Shown: positions 17,889-26,319 of the stretch, piece by piece
How the letters are laid out: every line of letters begins with the position of its first letter
How positions within the stretch are numbered: position 1 is the first letter of the stretch
Origin: Streptomyces sp. 2131.1
Lineage (GTDB): Bacteria; Actinomycetota; Actinomycetes; Streptomycetales; Streptomycetaceae
Assembly (NCBI RefSeq): GCF_900105515.1
Contig: NZ_FNSY01000001.1
Span: 3,348,001 to 3,412,000 of the forward strand
Direction: 5' to 3'
Length of the DNA: 64,000 nt
Notes under the pieces: model-generated
What the model was told of the DNA's origin: nothing
Databases searched by the model: none
The model's input: the letters and a program-made list of their open reading frames with translations, nothing else
Translations under genes and position numbers: made by a program

Positions 17889-18848
17889 TCACTCGCAGCC
17901 CGCCACCCTGCGGGCGAACGCCTTCAGTTCCGTGCGCCAGCGCGGGGAGACCGGGGCGGCCGACGCCACCTCGTCGGCGCGGACCAGGAGGCGCGCGATC
18001 GTCTCCTCCGCCTTCTCGCGGGCCTGCGCGTCGAAGAAGATGTCCCGCAGGAACTGCGCGTCGCCGTCGAACCCCGGCCCGCCGCGCAGGAAGCCGCGGA
18101 TCCGCCAGGCCGCGTGCAGGGCGCGCGCGTACTCCTCGTACGGCTCGCGCAGGTCGTCGCGGCCCGCGAGCGCCGCGCCGATCAGCAGGGCATGGCGCAG
18201 CCCGTACCAGCCGGCGCCGCAGCCGGCCCCGCAGCCGTCGAGGCACTGGCCGGGCCAGGCGTCGTCGAGGTACTCCGTCGCCTCGGCGGCTTCCGCGTGC
18301 GCGCCGATGGTGCGTTCCGTGCGCAGGGCGTCCCACAACTCCCGAGCGACCAGCGGGAGACGGGCGGCGATGCGGTCCCCGTAGGCCGTGGCGAGGTCGC
18401 CCGCGAGGACGGCGGTGTCCTCGCCGAAGCGGCGGGACTCACCGCGCCAGCCGTTGCGTTCGTGCTCGGCGGCGTGGCTGATGTGCAGGGTGGGGATGCC
18501 CCGGCGCAGGGTCGCGTTCTTGCGGACGTCGTCGCGGATCATCAGGCAGGTGTCGAGGAGTTCGAGCGCGGCGCACGCGGACACCACGTCCTCGCCGGCC
18601 GGGTCGCCGTCCGCCGCGAGGTATCCGGTGAGGCAGATGACCGGATGGGCCCGCTCGGCCCCGGCCTGGACCAACTCGGCCACACCCGCCACCAGGACCG
18701 CGCTGCGCGGATCGGCCGTGCGGCGGCTCCGGGTCTCGTCGGCGAGGAGGCGGGCGAGCCGCTCCTCGACCCGGTCGAGCATGGCGTCGCGCAGCTGTCC
18801 GGGGCTCGCCGCGCTTCCCGGCTGACGTTGCGTCGGTGTGGTGGTCAT
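17889..18848 (-). CDS. polyprenyl-synthase-like protein lacking both Asp-rich motifs
   Basis: A 319-residue protein of the all-alpha isoprenyl diphosphate synthase fold. The first Asp-rich region is recognisable in LLDTCLMIRDDVRKNATLRRGIPT, but the last metal-binding Asp is missing (D106-D107-V-R-K-N111 instead of DDxxD). FGEDTAVLAGDLATAYG (141-157) fits the family. At the second Asp-rich position (about 249-263) the sequence reads WRIRGFLRGGPGFDGD, without DDxxD. Mg-dependent chain elongation is therefore unlikely. GGGAGGG supports the ATG at 18848. It lies 176 bases downstream of a large LuxR regulator on the same strand. No other terpene genes are present, so a binding or regulatory role is more plausible. 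Confidence 0.75.
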   Translation of the reverse strand: MTTTPTQRQPGSAASPGQLRDAMLDRVEERLARLLADETRSRRTADPRSAVLVAGVAELVQAGAERAHPVICLTGYLAADGDPAGEDVVSACAALELLDTCLMIRDDVRKNATLRRGIPTLHISHAAEHERNGWRGESRRFGEDTAVLAGDLATAYGDRIAARLPLVARELWDALRTERTIGAHAEAAEATEYLDDAWPGQCLDGCGAGCGAGWYGLRHALLIGAALAGRDDLREPYEEYARALHAAWRIRGFLRGGPGFDGDAQFLRDIFFDAQAREKAEETIARLLVRADEVASAAPVSPRWRTELKAFARRVAGCE

Positions 18849-19024
18849 GGCGCCCTCCCTGGTGGGCTACGGCCTCATGACCGACCTTCCAGGCGGTGCC
18901 GCCGGCGAACCACTCCGTCTCACATCCAGGGGTATGGACCACTGAATGCGGGGTCCGGCCACAGCAGTTGTCTGCCATGGCCGGCCGGGCCCGGGCACCG
19001 GGCTGCTACGACCTTGCCATGCCG

Positions 19025-21727
19025 TCAGATGAACTCGGCGACCCCCAGGTGGAAGTCGACGGGGAGCGCCTGGCGGCCGGGGATCTCCAGCTTGCGGTAC
19101 ACGCGGGTGAGGTGCTGCTCCACCGTGCTCACGGTGATGTACAGCTTCTGGGCGATCTCCCGGTTGGTGTGGCCGTGCACGGCAAGCAGGGCGACCCGCT
19201 TCTCCGACTCGCTGAGGCTCGCCACCAGGTCGGCGTGCGGGGCATCGGCCGCCGACGCCTCCTGCGGGGCCTCGCCGCTGTGGCCGGGCAGGATCTTCAC
19301 GCACAGGGCCTGCGCCCCGCACTCCTTCGCCACGTGCCAGGCCCGCCGGTTGACCATGGCGGCCCTGGCCGGCTCGCCCAGGACGCGCAGCACCTGGCCG
19401 AAGTCGCTCATGGCGCGGGCCAGTTCGTAGTTGTCGCCGGAGCGGTGCAGGTCGTCCACGGCCTTGGTGAGCATCGCCTGCCGCTCCTTCGGCTCCCGCA
19501 GCGAGGCCCGCAGCCGCAGCGTCATCCCGCGCACCCATGGGTCGCCCGCGTCCCGGGTGGTCAGCTGGTCGGCCAGGAAGCGGTCGGCCTGCTGGGTCTC
19601 GCCGAGCCTGAGCAGCGCCTCCGCCGCGTCGGCCCGCCACGGCAGGACCCTCGGCCGGTCCAGGCCCCAGCGCTTCATGTGGCGGCCGATGTCCAGGAAG
19701 TCGCCGAGCGCCGCGTGGAACCGGCTGGTCGCCAGGGCGTAGTGGCCCCGGGCCCTGAGGTAGGCCAGGCCGTGGACGCTGCCGGTCAGCCGCTCCGGCA
19801 CGGGCCGGCTGAGCACGGCGGCCGCCGCCTCGGGCTGACCCATGGCGGTCCGGGCCCGCACCAGCGTCGCCATCAGCCCGCACAGCTGGACGCCTCCGCC
19901 CCTGGCGGGCACCACGCGCAGGGCGTCCTCGGCCGTGTCCGCGGCGCCGCTCAGGTCGCCGAGGCGCAGCCGGGCCTCGGCGAGGAGGCCGGCGAAGACG
20001 GCCTGCCAGCCGGTCGCGCCGCGCTCCGCCGCCTGCCCGGTGAGCGTCTCGCACCACGGCACCGCGCGCTCCGCGCCGTCCAGGAAGAGCAGGGTGCGCA
20101 GGGCCTGGACGGCCGGCTCGACCATGCCCTCGGCCAGCGTGGCCCCGCGCAGGAAGAGTTCGGCGGCCTGCGCGGCGGCCACCTCGTCCGCCTCGGCAGG
20201 CAGCGCCCACAGGGCGGCCGGGTGGACGGCACCCCGGACCACGCGGCCGAGGTGGTGCCCGGGCGCTCCCGGCGACCGGCGGCCCGCGGCACCCCACTGC
20301 GGGAAGGCGGAGAGGCCGTCGAGCGGGTCGTCGCCGGGGATGTCGCCGTGTCTGCGCTCGGCGCCGGGGTGGCGGCCCTCACCGGCGGCGAGCCGTTCCA
20401 GCACCTCCGTCGACTCGTCCACGCGGCCCTGCGCGGCCAGCACCCGGGCGAGCGGGCCCAGCGCGCGGGCGTCCAGCTGTCCGGCGGCGACGGCGGCCAG
20501 GGGTTCGGTGAGGTGGCGTTCGGCGCCGGCCGGGTCGGTGCGGCCGGTGACGACGGCGAGCCGGACGCCCAGCTCGGCGCGGACGGTGTCGTCCGCGCAC
20601 GCCTCATGGGCGAGCCCTAGCAGGGCGGTCGCCCTGTCCGGCCCGCCGTCGGCGGCGTGCTGGTCGGCGGCGGCCCGCAGCACGGACAGCGCCCAGTCCT
20701 CACCCGTGTGCCGGGCGGCGAGCAGCTGTGCGGCGACGACGGTGTCGGGGGCGCCGGCGGCACGGGTCAGCAGGGCGGCCTCCCGGTGCAGGGCGCGGCG
20801 GGTGTCCGGCTCCGTCCGGTCGAGCACGGCGGCCCGGGCGGCCGGGTGGCAGAAGCCGCGCTCCCGGGTGAGCAGCCCCGCGTCCTCCAGGGCGGAGAGC
20901 GCGCGGGCGGCGGCCGGTTCGGTGGTGCCGGCGAGGCGGGCGACGTGCGGGACTGCCGCCAGGGGGTCGAGTACGGCGATGGCCTCGGTCAGCGCGGTGG
21001 TGGCGGGCCCGCAGCGGTGCAGGCAGGCCAGGACGGCCTGGCCGTAGGCCTCGCCGGGGCGGGTGCCGGGGTCCTGGAGCAGGGCGCGCAGCAGCAGCGG
21101 GTTGCCGCCGCTCGCCCGGTGCAGCCGGGCCGTCTCGGCGTCGGTGCGGTCGGGGAGCATGGCCCGGACCGCGTCGGGCGTGAAGCGTTCGAGGCGCAGC
21201 CGCGAGAAGTGCGGCAGCCGCAGCAGTTCGGTGCGCAGCAGCGGGTCGTCGCCGTGCTCGTGGACGGACTCGGTGAGGGCGAGGAGCACCTTGGCCTCGC
21301 GGGTGCCCCGGGCGAGCTGGAGCAGGTAGCGGCCGGAGAGCTCGTCGACGTGGTGCAGGTCGTCCACGCAGATCACCACGGGCGCGGTGGCGCTCAGCTC
21401 GCGTACGGCCGAGGCGAACTGCCGCATGGCACCGACCCGGCCGGCCTCGGCGGGTGACGGAGGCAGCGGCGGGAGTGCGCCGGTCGGGGCGTCGGCGGTC
21501 AGCTGGCGCAGCACGCCGAGCGGGTGGCGCCGCTCGTCGGCGGTGGCCATTCCGCGCAGCACCAGGGCGCCGTGTTTCTCGGAATTTACGGCAACGGTCT
21601 CCAGGAATTCGCTTTTTCCACAGCCGACCGCCCCTTCGATGAGGAGCAGTCCGGAATTCCCTTCGGCACATCCTTCGATGAGCTTTTCCAGAAGAGACAG
21701 TTCTTCGGCGCGACGGAACAACACCAT
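19025..21727 (-). CDS. large LuxR-family (LAL) ATPase regulator
   Basis: A 900-residue LAL-type transcription factor. The P-loop GAVGCGKS is at 32-39 and the Walker B-like VVICVDDLHHVD follows (about 105-116). A long helical-repeat middle leads to a C-terminal LuxR helix-turn-helix (LSESEKRVALLAVHGHTNREIAQ). LAL proteins often activate type I PKS clusters (for example PikD). The start at 21727 (MVLFRR) is preferred because GGGGGA lies 4 bases before it and LAL proteins commonly begin MVLF or similar; ATGs at 21739 and 21745 are alternatives. It is transcribed towards the degenerate polyprenyl-synthase-like gene. Confidence 0.92.
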   Translation of the reverse strand: MVLFRRAEELSLLEKLIEGCAEGNSGLLLIEGAVGCGKSEFLETVAVNSEKHGALVLRGMATADERRHPLGVLRQLTADAPTGALPPLPPSPAEAGRVGAMRQFASAVRELSATAPVVICVDDLHHVDELSGRYLLQLARGTREAKVLLALTESVHEHGDDPLLRTELLRLPHFSRLRLERFTPDAVRAMLPDRTDAETARLHRASGGNPLLLRALLQDPGTRPGEAYGQAVLACLHRCGPATTALTEAIAVLDPLAAVPHVARLAGTTEPAAARALSALEDAGLLTRERGFCHPAARAAVLDRTEPDTRRALHREAALLTRAAGAPDTVVAAQLLAARHTGEDWALSVLRAAADQHAADGGPDRATALLGLAHEACADDTVRAELGVRLAVVTGRTDPAGAERHLTEPLAAVAAGQLDARALGPLARVLAAQGRVDESTEVLERLAAGEGRHPGAERRHGDIPGDDPLDGLSAFPQWGAAGRRSPGAPGHHLGRVVRGAVHPAALWALPAEADEVAAAQAAELFLRGATLAEGMVEPAVQALRTLLFLDGAERAVPWCETLTGQAAERGATGWQAVFAGLLAEARLRLGDLSGAADTAEDALRVVPARGGGVQLCGLMATLVRARTAMGQPEAAAAVLSRPVPERLTGSVHGLAYLRARGHYALATSRFHAALGDFLDIGRHMKRWGLDRPRVLPWRADAAEALLRLGETQQADRFLADQLTTRDAGDPWVRGMTLRLRASLREPKERQAMLTKAVDDLHRSGDNYELARAMSDFGQVLRVLGEPARAAMVNRRAWHVAKECGAQALCVKILPGHSGEAPQEASAADAPHADLVASLSESEKRVALLAVHGHTNREIAQKLYITVSTVEQHLTRVYRKLEIPGRQALPVDFHLGVAEFI

Positions 21728-21873
21728 GAGATCCCCCATGCCCATGTTCCGGCTCTCGGTAAAGATACGGGAATGCGAACCGGATACAGGACCGATCGAG
21801 CGGCGCTTGAGAAGCAATCGAACTTCAGCATAGGGGCGCGTGCGGCGCGTTCACGGTGGCCGGAACCTGCCAG

Positions 21874-22719
21874 TCAGCTATCCCCGGGGACGGCCGGAAA
21901 GATGCGCCGGGGCGCCACCCCTGTCTGCCCCCGTTGCCGCCGCTCCCTCGGGTAGCCGACGGAGACCTCCTCGAAGCGCACACCGTCGTACCACGTGGTG
22001 CGCGGGATGTGGAGGTGCCCGTACACGACGGCGGCGGCGCGGAAGCGCGTGTGCCAGTCGGCAGTCAGTTCGGTGCCGCACCACTGGGCGAACTCGGGGT
22101 GGCGCAGGATGCGGGTGGGCGTACGGACCAGCGGGAAATGGTTGACCAGCACGGTGCGAAGTTCGGGGTCGCAGGCGGCCAGGCGCTGTTCGGTGGCGGC
22201 GACCCGGGCCCGGCACCAGGCCTGGCGGGAGGGGTAGGGATCGGGGTGCAGCATGAACTCGTCGGTGCACACCACACCGGCCTCGTACGCCTGCTCCAGC
22301 GCCTGTTCCCGGGTGGCGGCGGTGGGCGTGCGGAAGGTGTAGTCGTACAGCAGGAAGAGGGGGGCCACGACCAGCGGGCCGCCCGGCCCGGACCAGACCG
22401 GGTACGGGTCCTCCGGGGTGTGCACTCCGTACGAGCGGCAGATTTCGACCAATCTTCGGTACCGAGCGTCTCCACGCAACGACACAGGATCATCGCGAAG
22501 GGTCCACAGATCATGGTTTCCCGGCGCCCAGATGACGGTGGCATAGCGGCGGGTGAGCAAATCGAGCACCCAGCTCAGATCGTCGGGTGACTCGCCGACG
22601 TCACCGGCGACGATGAGCCAGTCGGCGGGGCTGTCGGGATACAGCTCCTCGACGATCCGGCGGTTCTCCGGGAATGCGACATGGAGGTCGCTGATGCCCA
22701 TGAGGTTTCCGTGCGCCAT
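21874..22719 (-). CDS. metallophosphoesterase
   Basis: A 281-residue calcineurin-type phosphoesterase with the full metal-binding set: ISDLHV (about residues 9-14), GDVGES (about 39), GNHDLW (about 67), NHFPL (about 194) and GHLHIPR (about 234). It should hydrolyse a phospho-mono- or diester; the substrate is unknown. It is divergent from a PPTase gene. I recall this pairing as common in Streptomyces genomes, and it hints at a role in phosphopantetheine turnover, which is inference. The start at 22719 is a choice; ATG at 22701 is possible. Confidence 0.88.
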   Translation of the reverse strand: MAHGNLMGISDLHVAFPENRRIVEELYPDSPADWLIVAGDVGESPDDLSWVLDLLTRRYATVIWAPGNHDLWTLRDDPVSLRGDARYRRLVEICRSYGVHTPEDPYPVWSGPGGPLVVAPLFLLYDYTFRTPTAATREQALEQAYEAGVVCTDEFMLHPDPYPSRQAWCRARVAATEQRLAACDPELRTVLVNHFPLVRTPTRILRHPEFAQWCGTELTADWHTRFRAAAVVYGHLHIPRTTWYDGVRFEEVSVGYPRERRQRGQTGVAPRRIFPAVPGDS

Positions 22720-22774
22720 TCCCCCAGGCTGGCCGGAGCGGCCCGGCCGCGAACACCCCTCTAGAACCCCTCAG

Positions 22775-22804
22775 TTGACGGTGCGTGACCGAACTGTGTA
22801 GCAG
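22775..22804 (+). promoter_or_regulatory. candidate vegetative promoter for the PPTase gene
   Basis: TTGACG (22775-22780) and TAGCAG (22799-22804) separated by 18 bases resemble an HrdB-type promoter in the 286-base divergent region. The leader to the GTG start at 23006 would be about 195 bases. Apart from this the region holds only GC-rich sequence. Confidence 0.4.
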
Positions 22805-23005
22805 GGGCATGGCAAGGGCGGTGCCGGGCGGTGACAGACCGGCGGCGGACGGGGCCGGCGGGGCGGGCCGGATGGCAGCGGGCTGGCAGGAATGGCGGAG
22901 TGAGAGGGCCGGTCCGCCCGCGCGGAGGCGGCTTCGCTGGCCGGCGCGGGGCGGCGGCGGGAGCGTGGGAAGCGTCCACCCGACGCCCCGACCTGAAGGA
23001 CTGCC

Positions 23006-23725
23006 GTGCTCACCAAGCTCCTGCCTTCGACCGTCGCCACCGCCGAGGCCACCGCCGACCCGGCCGGTGTGTTCCTCTTCCCGGAGGAGGAGTCCCTGAT
23101 CAGCAACGCCGTCCCGAAGCGCCGCCTGGAGTTCGCCACCGTGCGGTGGTGCGCCCGGCGGGCCATGGGGGCGCTCGGGGTGGCACCGGCCGCCGTGCTG
23201 CCGGGCCGGCGCGGGGTGCCGCAGTGGGCGCCCTCGGTCGTGGGCTCGATGACGCACTGCGCGGGGTTCCGGGGCGTGGCGCTCGCCCGCAGGGAGGACT
23301 TCCTGTCGGTCGGGATCGACGCCGAACCCAACGCCCCGCTGCGGCCGGGCGTGCTGGAGTCGATCGCGCTGCCGCAGGAGCTGCGCCGGACGCGTGAACT
23401 GGCGTGGGCGGTGCCCGAAGTCGCCTGGGACCGGCTGCTGTTCTCCATCAAGGAGGCGGTGTACAAGACGTGGTTCCCGCTCACCGGCCAGGAACTCGAC
23501 TTCACCGACGCGCTGGTGAGCGTCGACGCGGCGCAGGAGACGTTCACCGCCCGGCTGCTGCCGGACCCGGCCGGACTGTCCCCGGCGGGGCCCACCTCGT
23601 TCAGCGGGCGCTGGTCCGCTCGGGACGGGGTGCTGCTGAGCGCCATCGCCGTGCCCGCCCGCAGGCCGGCCGGGGCCGCACACGGAGATGCTCCCCGCAT
23701 GTGCGCTGCGGGGAGCATTCGCTGA
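23006..23725 (+). CDS. 4'-phosphopantetheinyl transferase (EntD type)
   Basis: A 239-residue PPTase that moves phosphopantetheine from CoA to the Ser of carrier proteins. The Mg-binding VGIDAE has D105 and E107, and the second signature FSIKEAVYK has K149, E150 and K154. SMTHC (81-85) is in the usual CoA-contact position. The start is GTG at 23006 with GAAGGA upstream. The last 15 or so residues run through a 12-bp perfect hairpin that looks like a terminator, so the C terminus may be a recent extension. With a second PPTase at 25211-26077 it can activate the PKS and ACPs in the window or act genome-wide. Confidence 0.93.
   Translation: MLTKLLPSTVATAEATADPAGVFLFPEEESLISNAVPKRRLEFATVRWCARRAMGALGVAPAAVLPGRRGVPQWAPSVVGSMTHCAGFRGVALARREDFLSVGIDAEPNAPLRPGVLESIALPQELRRTRELAWAVPEVAWDRLLFSIKEAVYKTWFPLTGQELDFTDALVSVDAAQETFTARLLPDPAGLSPAGPTSFSGRWSARDGVLLSAIAVPARRPAGAAHGDAPRMCAAGSIR
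23688..23718. terminator. 12-bp hairpin at the 3' end of the PPTase gene
   Basis: Perfect inverted repeat ATGCTCCCCGCA (23688-23699) and its complement (23707-23718) with a 7-base loop, ending 5 bases before the PPTase stop codon. It is a likely transcription terminator lying inside the coding region. Confidence 0.6.
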
Positions 23726-23758
23726 GCCTCGTTTCTTGGGCCCCGGGCGGCCCGATGG

Positions 23759-23965
23759 TCAGTTCAGAGGGCCCCAGCGGTCGTCGTCCGGGTGCTCGCC
23801 CCCCGTCGGCCCGGGGCTCACGGGCGCCGTACCCGCCGCGCTGACCGCGCTGTGGCTGGGCATCGCCTGCGAGAGCCCCAGCATGAACTGCCCCCCGATA
23901 ACGGCCAGAAGTACACCCATCAGCAAAGTCAAGCGAACCAAAGATTCTTTACCATAACTTGCCAT
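23759..23965 (-). CDS. small single-helix membrane protein
   Basis: A 68-residue predicted protein. AGGGGGAG sits 7 bases before the ATG, a strong ribosome site. The N-terminal half contains one hydrophobic helix (about residues 9-33, with LTLLMGVLLAVIGGQFMLGL), followed by a hydrophilic tail rich in Pro, Gly and Asp. Early codons are AT-rich compared with neighbours. It has no recognised family. It lies between the PPTase and a LuxR-type regulator transcribed away from it. The function is unknown; the ribosome site and helix argue for a real gene. Confidence 0.6.
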   Translation of the reverse strand: MASYGKESLVRLTLLMGVLLAVIGGQFMLGLSQAMPSHSAVSAAGTAPVSPGPTGGEHPDDDRWGPLN

Positions 23966-24145
23966 TGCGACTCCCCCTAGGTCAATGAATGAGCCTTACC
24001 TCCGGCTACTGCGTCACCCGAAACCTCCGGCTCGGGAGCTCTCCGGCGACGGGAAAAGAATCTCGGACGCCGATCATTCGCGCCAAGGGCCCCACGTTGG
24101 CGTAAAGTTACGTGGCAGCAATTACACCGACCAGTGGGGGCTGGC

Positions 24146-25186
24146 GTGTTCCAAGGGGAGTACGCGGATTCGGGCTTCGCCGAACTGGATGACGTGAGCG
24201 CTGCGGCATACGGGATCGCCGTCGAGTGCGGCCGGTTCGACCGGGAACGGATTGCCAAGGACCTGTCGCTCACCCACGACGAGGTCGCCCGGGTCGAGAG
24301 CGTGCTGGTCGGTGTCCGCCTGCTCCAGTCGGTGCCCGGTCACTCGCACCAACTGACCCCCGTCACGCCCGACGCGGCCGCCGCCTCCCTGGTGGGCCCC
24401 GCCGAGCGGCAGATCCGCGACCTCCAGCAGGCCGTCACGGACGTCCGGGCCCAGCTGATGTCGCTGACCCCCCTGTACTTCGAGGGCCGGCGGCTGCGCA
24501 ACCATCTGGAAGCCATCGACATCATCAGCGACCCCGCCCGCATCCAGGCACTCCTGGACCACCTCGGGCAGACCTGCAAGCACGAGCTGATCACCGTCCA
24601 GCCCGGCGGCGCGCGCCCGGCGGACATGCTCGACGACGCCAGGGCCAGCGCCCTGTCCATCCTGTCGCGCGGGGTGCACATCCGGACCATCTACCAGCAC
24701 ACCGCGCGCAACGACCTGCCCACCCGCTCCTACGTCCGTGACGTCACGCTGGAAGGCGCCGAGATCCGGACCGCCGACGAGGTGATCGACCGGATGATCA
24801 TCTACGACAAGGAGGTCGCCTTCCTGCCGGCGCGGTCCGCCTGCGAGGGCGGCTTCCCGGGCGCGGCCGTCGTCCGCGAGCCCACGCTCGTGGCGTTCCT
24901 CTGCTCCGTCTTCGAGTACCTGTGGGAGGGCGCGACCCCGTACGTCGTGGAGTCGCAGCGCCCCCCGTCCTCGACCGACGAGCTGAAGTGGTCGATCATC
25001 CGGCTGATGACCAAGGGCTACAAGGACGAGATGGTCGCCCGCAGGCTCGGCATGTCCGTGCGCACCTGCCGGCGCCACATCGCGGAGATAACCGAGCAGT
25101 TGGAGGCCACCAGCCGCTTCCAGGCGGGCTACAACGCCGCCCGTCAGGAGATGCTCGCCGGCGAGACGGCCACGAAGCCGCACTGA
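24146..25186 (+). CDS. LuxR-type transcriptional regulator with TrmB-like N terminus
   Basis: A 346-residue regulator. The N-terminal part (about 1-65, with FDRERIAKDLSLTHDEVARVESVLV) looks like a TrmB/winged-helix module. A middle domain (about 85-260) could sense a ligand, and the C terminus (about 280-335) is a LuxR-type helix-turn-helix with MVARRLGMSVRTCRRHI. It lacks a receiver Asp and an ATPase P-loop. GTG at 24146 was selected because a G5 run lies about 5 bases upstream; GTG at 24134 has no ribosome site. It converges on the tetronate-type operon and is a good candidate for its regulator. Confidence 0.85.
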   Translation: MFQGEYADSGFAELDDVSAAAYGIAVECGRFDRERIAKDLSLTHDEVARVESVLVGVRLLQSVPGHSHQLTPVTPDAAAASLVGPAERQIRDLQQAVTDVRAQLMSLTPLYFEGRRLRNHLEAIDIISDPARIQALLDHLGQTCKHELITVQPGGARPADMLDDARASALSILSRGVHIRTIYQHTARNDLPTRSYVRDVTLEGAEIRTADEVIDRMIIYDKEVAFLPARSACEGGFPGAAVVREPTLVAFLCSVFEYLWEGATPYVVESQRPPSSTDELKWSIIRLMTKGYKDEMVARRLGMSVRTCRRHIAEITEQLEATSRFQAGYNAARQEMLAGETATKPH

Positions 25187-25210
25187 CCGGGGGCACCGCC
25201 TCACGCTCCC

Positions 25211-26077
25211 TCACCCACCGGTGCCCCCGCTCTCCTCCTCGTCCAGCGCCTCCGTGATCGCGTCCACGCAGTCCTGGTCGAGCATCGTCGTGACATGGGC
25301 GTCCTGGAGCTTGCCGAACCCCGCGTCGTACACCGCCGCGCTGACCACGTAGCCGTCCTCGAGGGCGAAGGTGCGGAAGGTCCACTCCTCGCCGGTGCCC
25401 GGGGTGCCGTCGGGCCGCTGCACCCGCACCGGGCGGCCGTCCGGGCCGAAGCCGAATTCGGTGAAGCGGAACTGCATGCCCTGCCCGATCGCCTTGGAGT
25501 ACGCCTCCTTCAGCGTCCACAGCCGCACCAGCGCGCCGTTGCGCTCCTTCTCCGGCATCCCGGACAGCAGCACCGCCTCGTACGGCGTGCAGATGTGCCG
25601 GACGAGCCCGCCGCCGTACATGTCGCGGTCGGCCCGCTCGGCGTCGACACCGATCAGCCCGCAGGTGGTCAGCCCCACGAGCAGCAGGTCCTCGGTGTGG
25701 CTGAGGCTGATGTCGATCTGGTCGCAGCCGCGCAGGTACGGGCGCCCGGTCGGCCCGTACGCCAGCTCCAGGTCGGCCGGATCACTGGCGAGCACCGCCC
25801 CCGCCGCGTGCTTGAGCAGCATCCGGGAGGCCACGTACCGGTTGCGCACGTCGGCGTGGGTCAGGTCCAGGTAGCGCGTCCAGTCCCGGCCGAGGAGCTC
25901 GCGCAGGTCGTCGCCCGAGGGCACGGCGGGCTCCAGGTCCTTCAGCCAGGCGTAGGCCAGGGCGCTGCCGTGGGCGGCGAGGTCTTCCCCGACCCTGCTC
26001 CACGAGTCACCCCCGGGAACCACGGCGACGGGCTCACCGAGCGGTGAGCCGAGCGTGACGCTGCCCGGGGCGGTCAT
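25211..26077 (-). CDS. second 4'-phosphopantetheinyl transferase (Sfp type)
   Basis: A 288-residue Sfp-family PPTase. Signatures: ISLSHTEDL (about 123-131), IGVDAE with D145 and E147 for Mg, and WTLKEAYSK (187-195). It is longer than the PPTase at 23006 and belongs to the more substrate-tolerant class. It is the last gene of the minus-strand operon and overlaps the ACP stop codon (ATGA), so it is probably dedicated to that operon's ACPs and PKS. Confidence 0.93.
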   Translation of the reverse strand: MTAPGSVTLGSPLGEPVAVVPGGDSWSRVGEDLAAHGSALAYAWLKDLEPAVPSGDDLRELLGRDWTRYLDLTHADVRNRYVASRMLLKHAAGAVLASDPADLELAYGPTGRPYLRGCDQIDISLSHTEDLLLVGLTTCGLIGVDAERADRDMYGGGLVRHICTPYEAVLLSGMPEKERNGALVRLWTLKEAYSKAIGQGMQFRFTEFGFGPDGRPVRVQRPDGTPGTGEEWTFRTFALEDGYVVSAAVYDAGFGKLQDAHVTTMLDQDCVDAITEALDEEESGGTGG

Positions 26078-26319
26078 CCGTACTCCTTAACGAGGGTGTG
26101 AATGTCCCGGAGGCTCTGCGCCTCCAGCAGACGGTGCACCGGTACGCGGTGGCCGGACTCCTCCAGGAGCACCACCAGCCGGAGCAGGTTCAGCGAGTCC
26201 CAGCCGGGCACCTCGGTGAGGGCGAGGTCGGCACCAGCGGGGTGTTCCACGTCCAGGCCCAGGTCGTCGCCCACGATCCGCAGGAACGCGTCGAGGCCCG
26301 TCAGGTCGGCGGCGCTCAT
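26074..26319 (-). CDS. discrete acyl carrier protein (glyceryl-ACP candidate)
   Basis: An 81-residue ACP. The phosphopantetheine attachment Ser42 is in VPGWDSLNLLRL. The start ATG at 26319 has GGAAAGG at good spacing. It starts 3 bases before the FkbH-like gene ends and is coupled to the PPTase. FkbH enzymes load a glyceryl group from 1,3-bisphosphoglycerate onto a small ACP of this kind, and the direct adjacency supports that pairing. Confidence 0.92.
   Translation of the reverse strand: MSAADLTGLDAFLRIVGDDLGLDVEHPAGADLALTEVPGWDSLNLLRLVVLLEESGHRVPVHRLLEAQSLRDIHTLVKEYG

Noticed and set aside
17889..18848. Terpene biosynthesis gene
   Set aside because: Both Asp-rich metal sites are damaged and no terpene cyclase or pathway gene is nearby.
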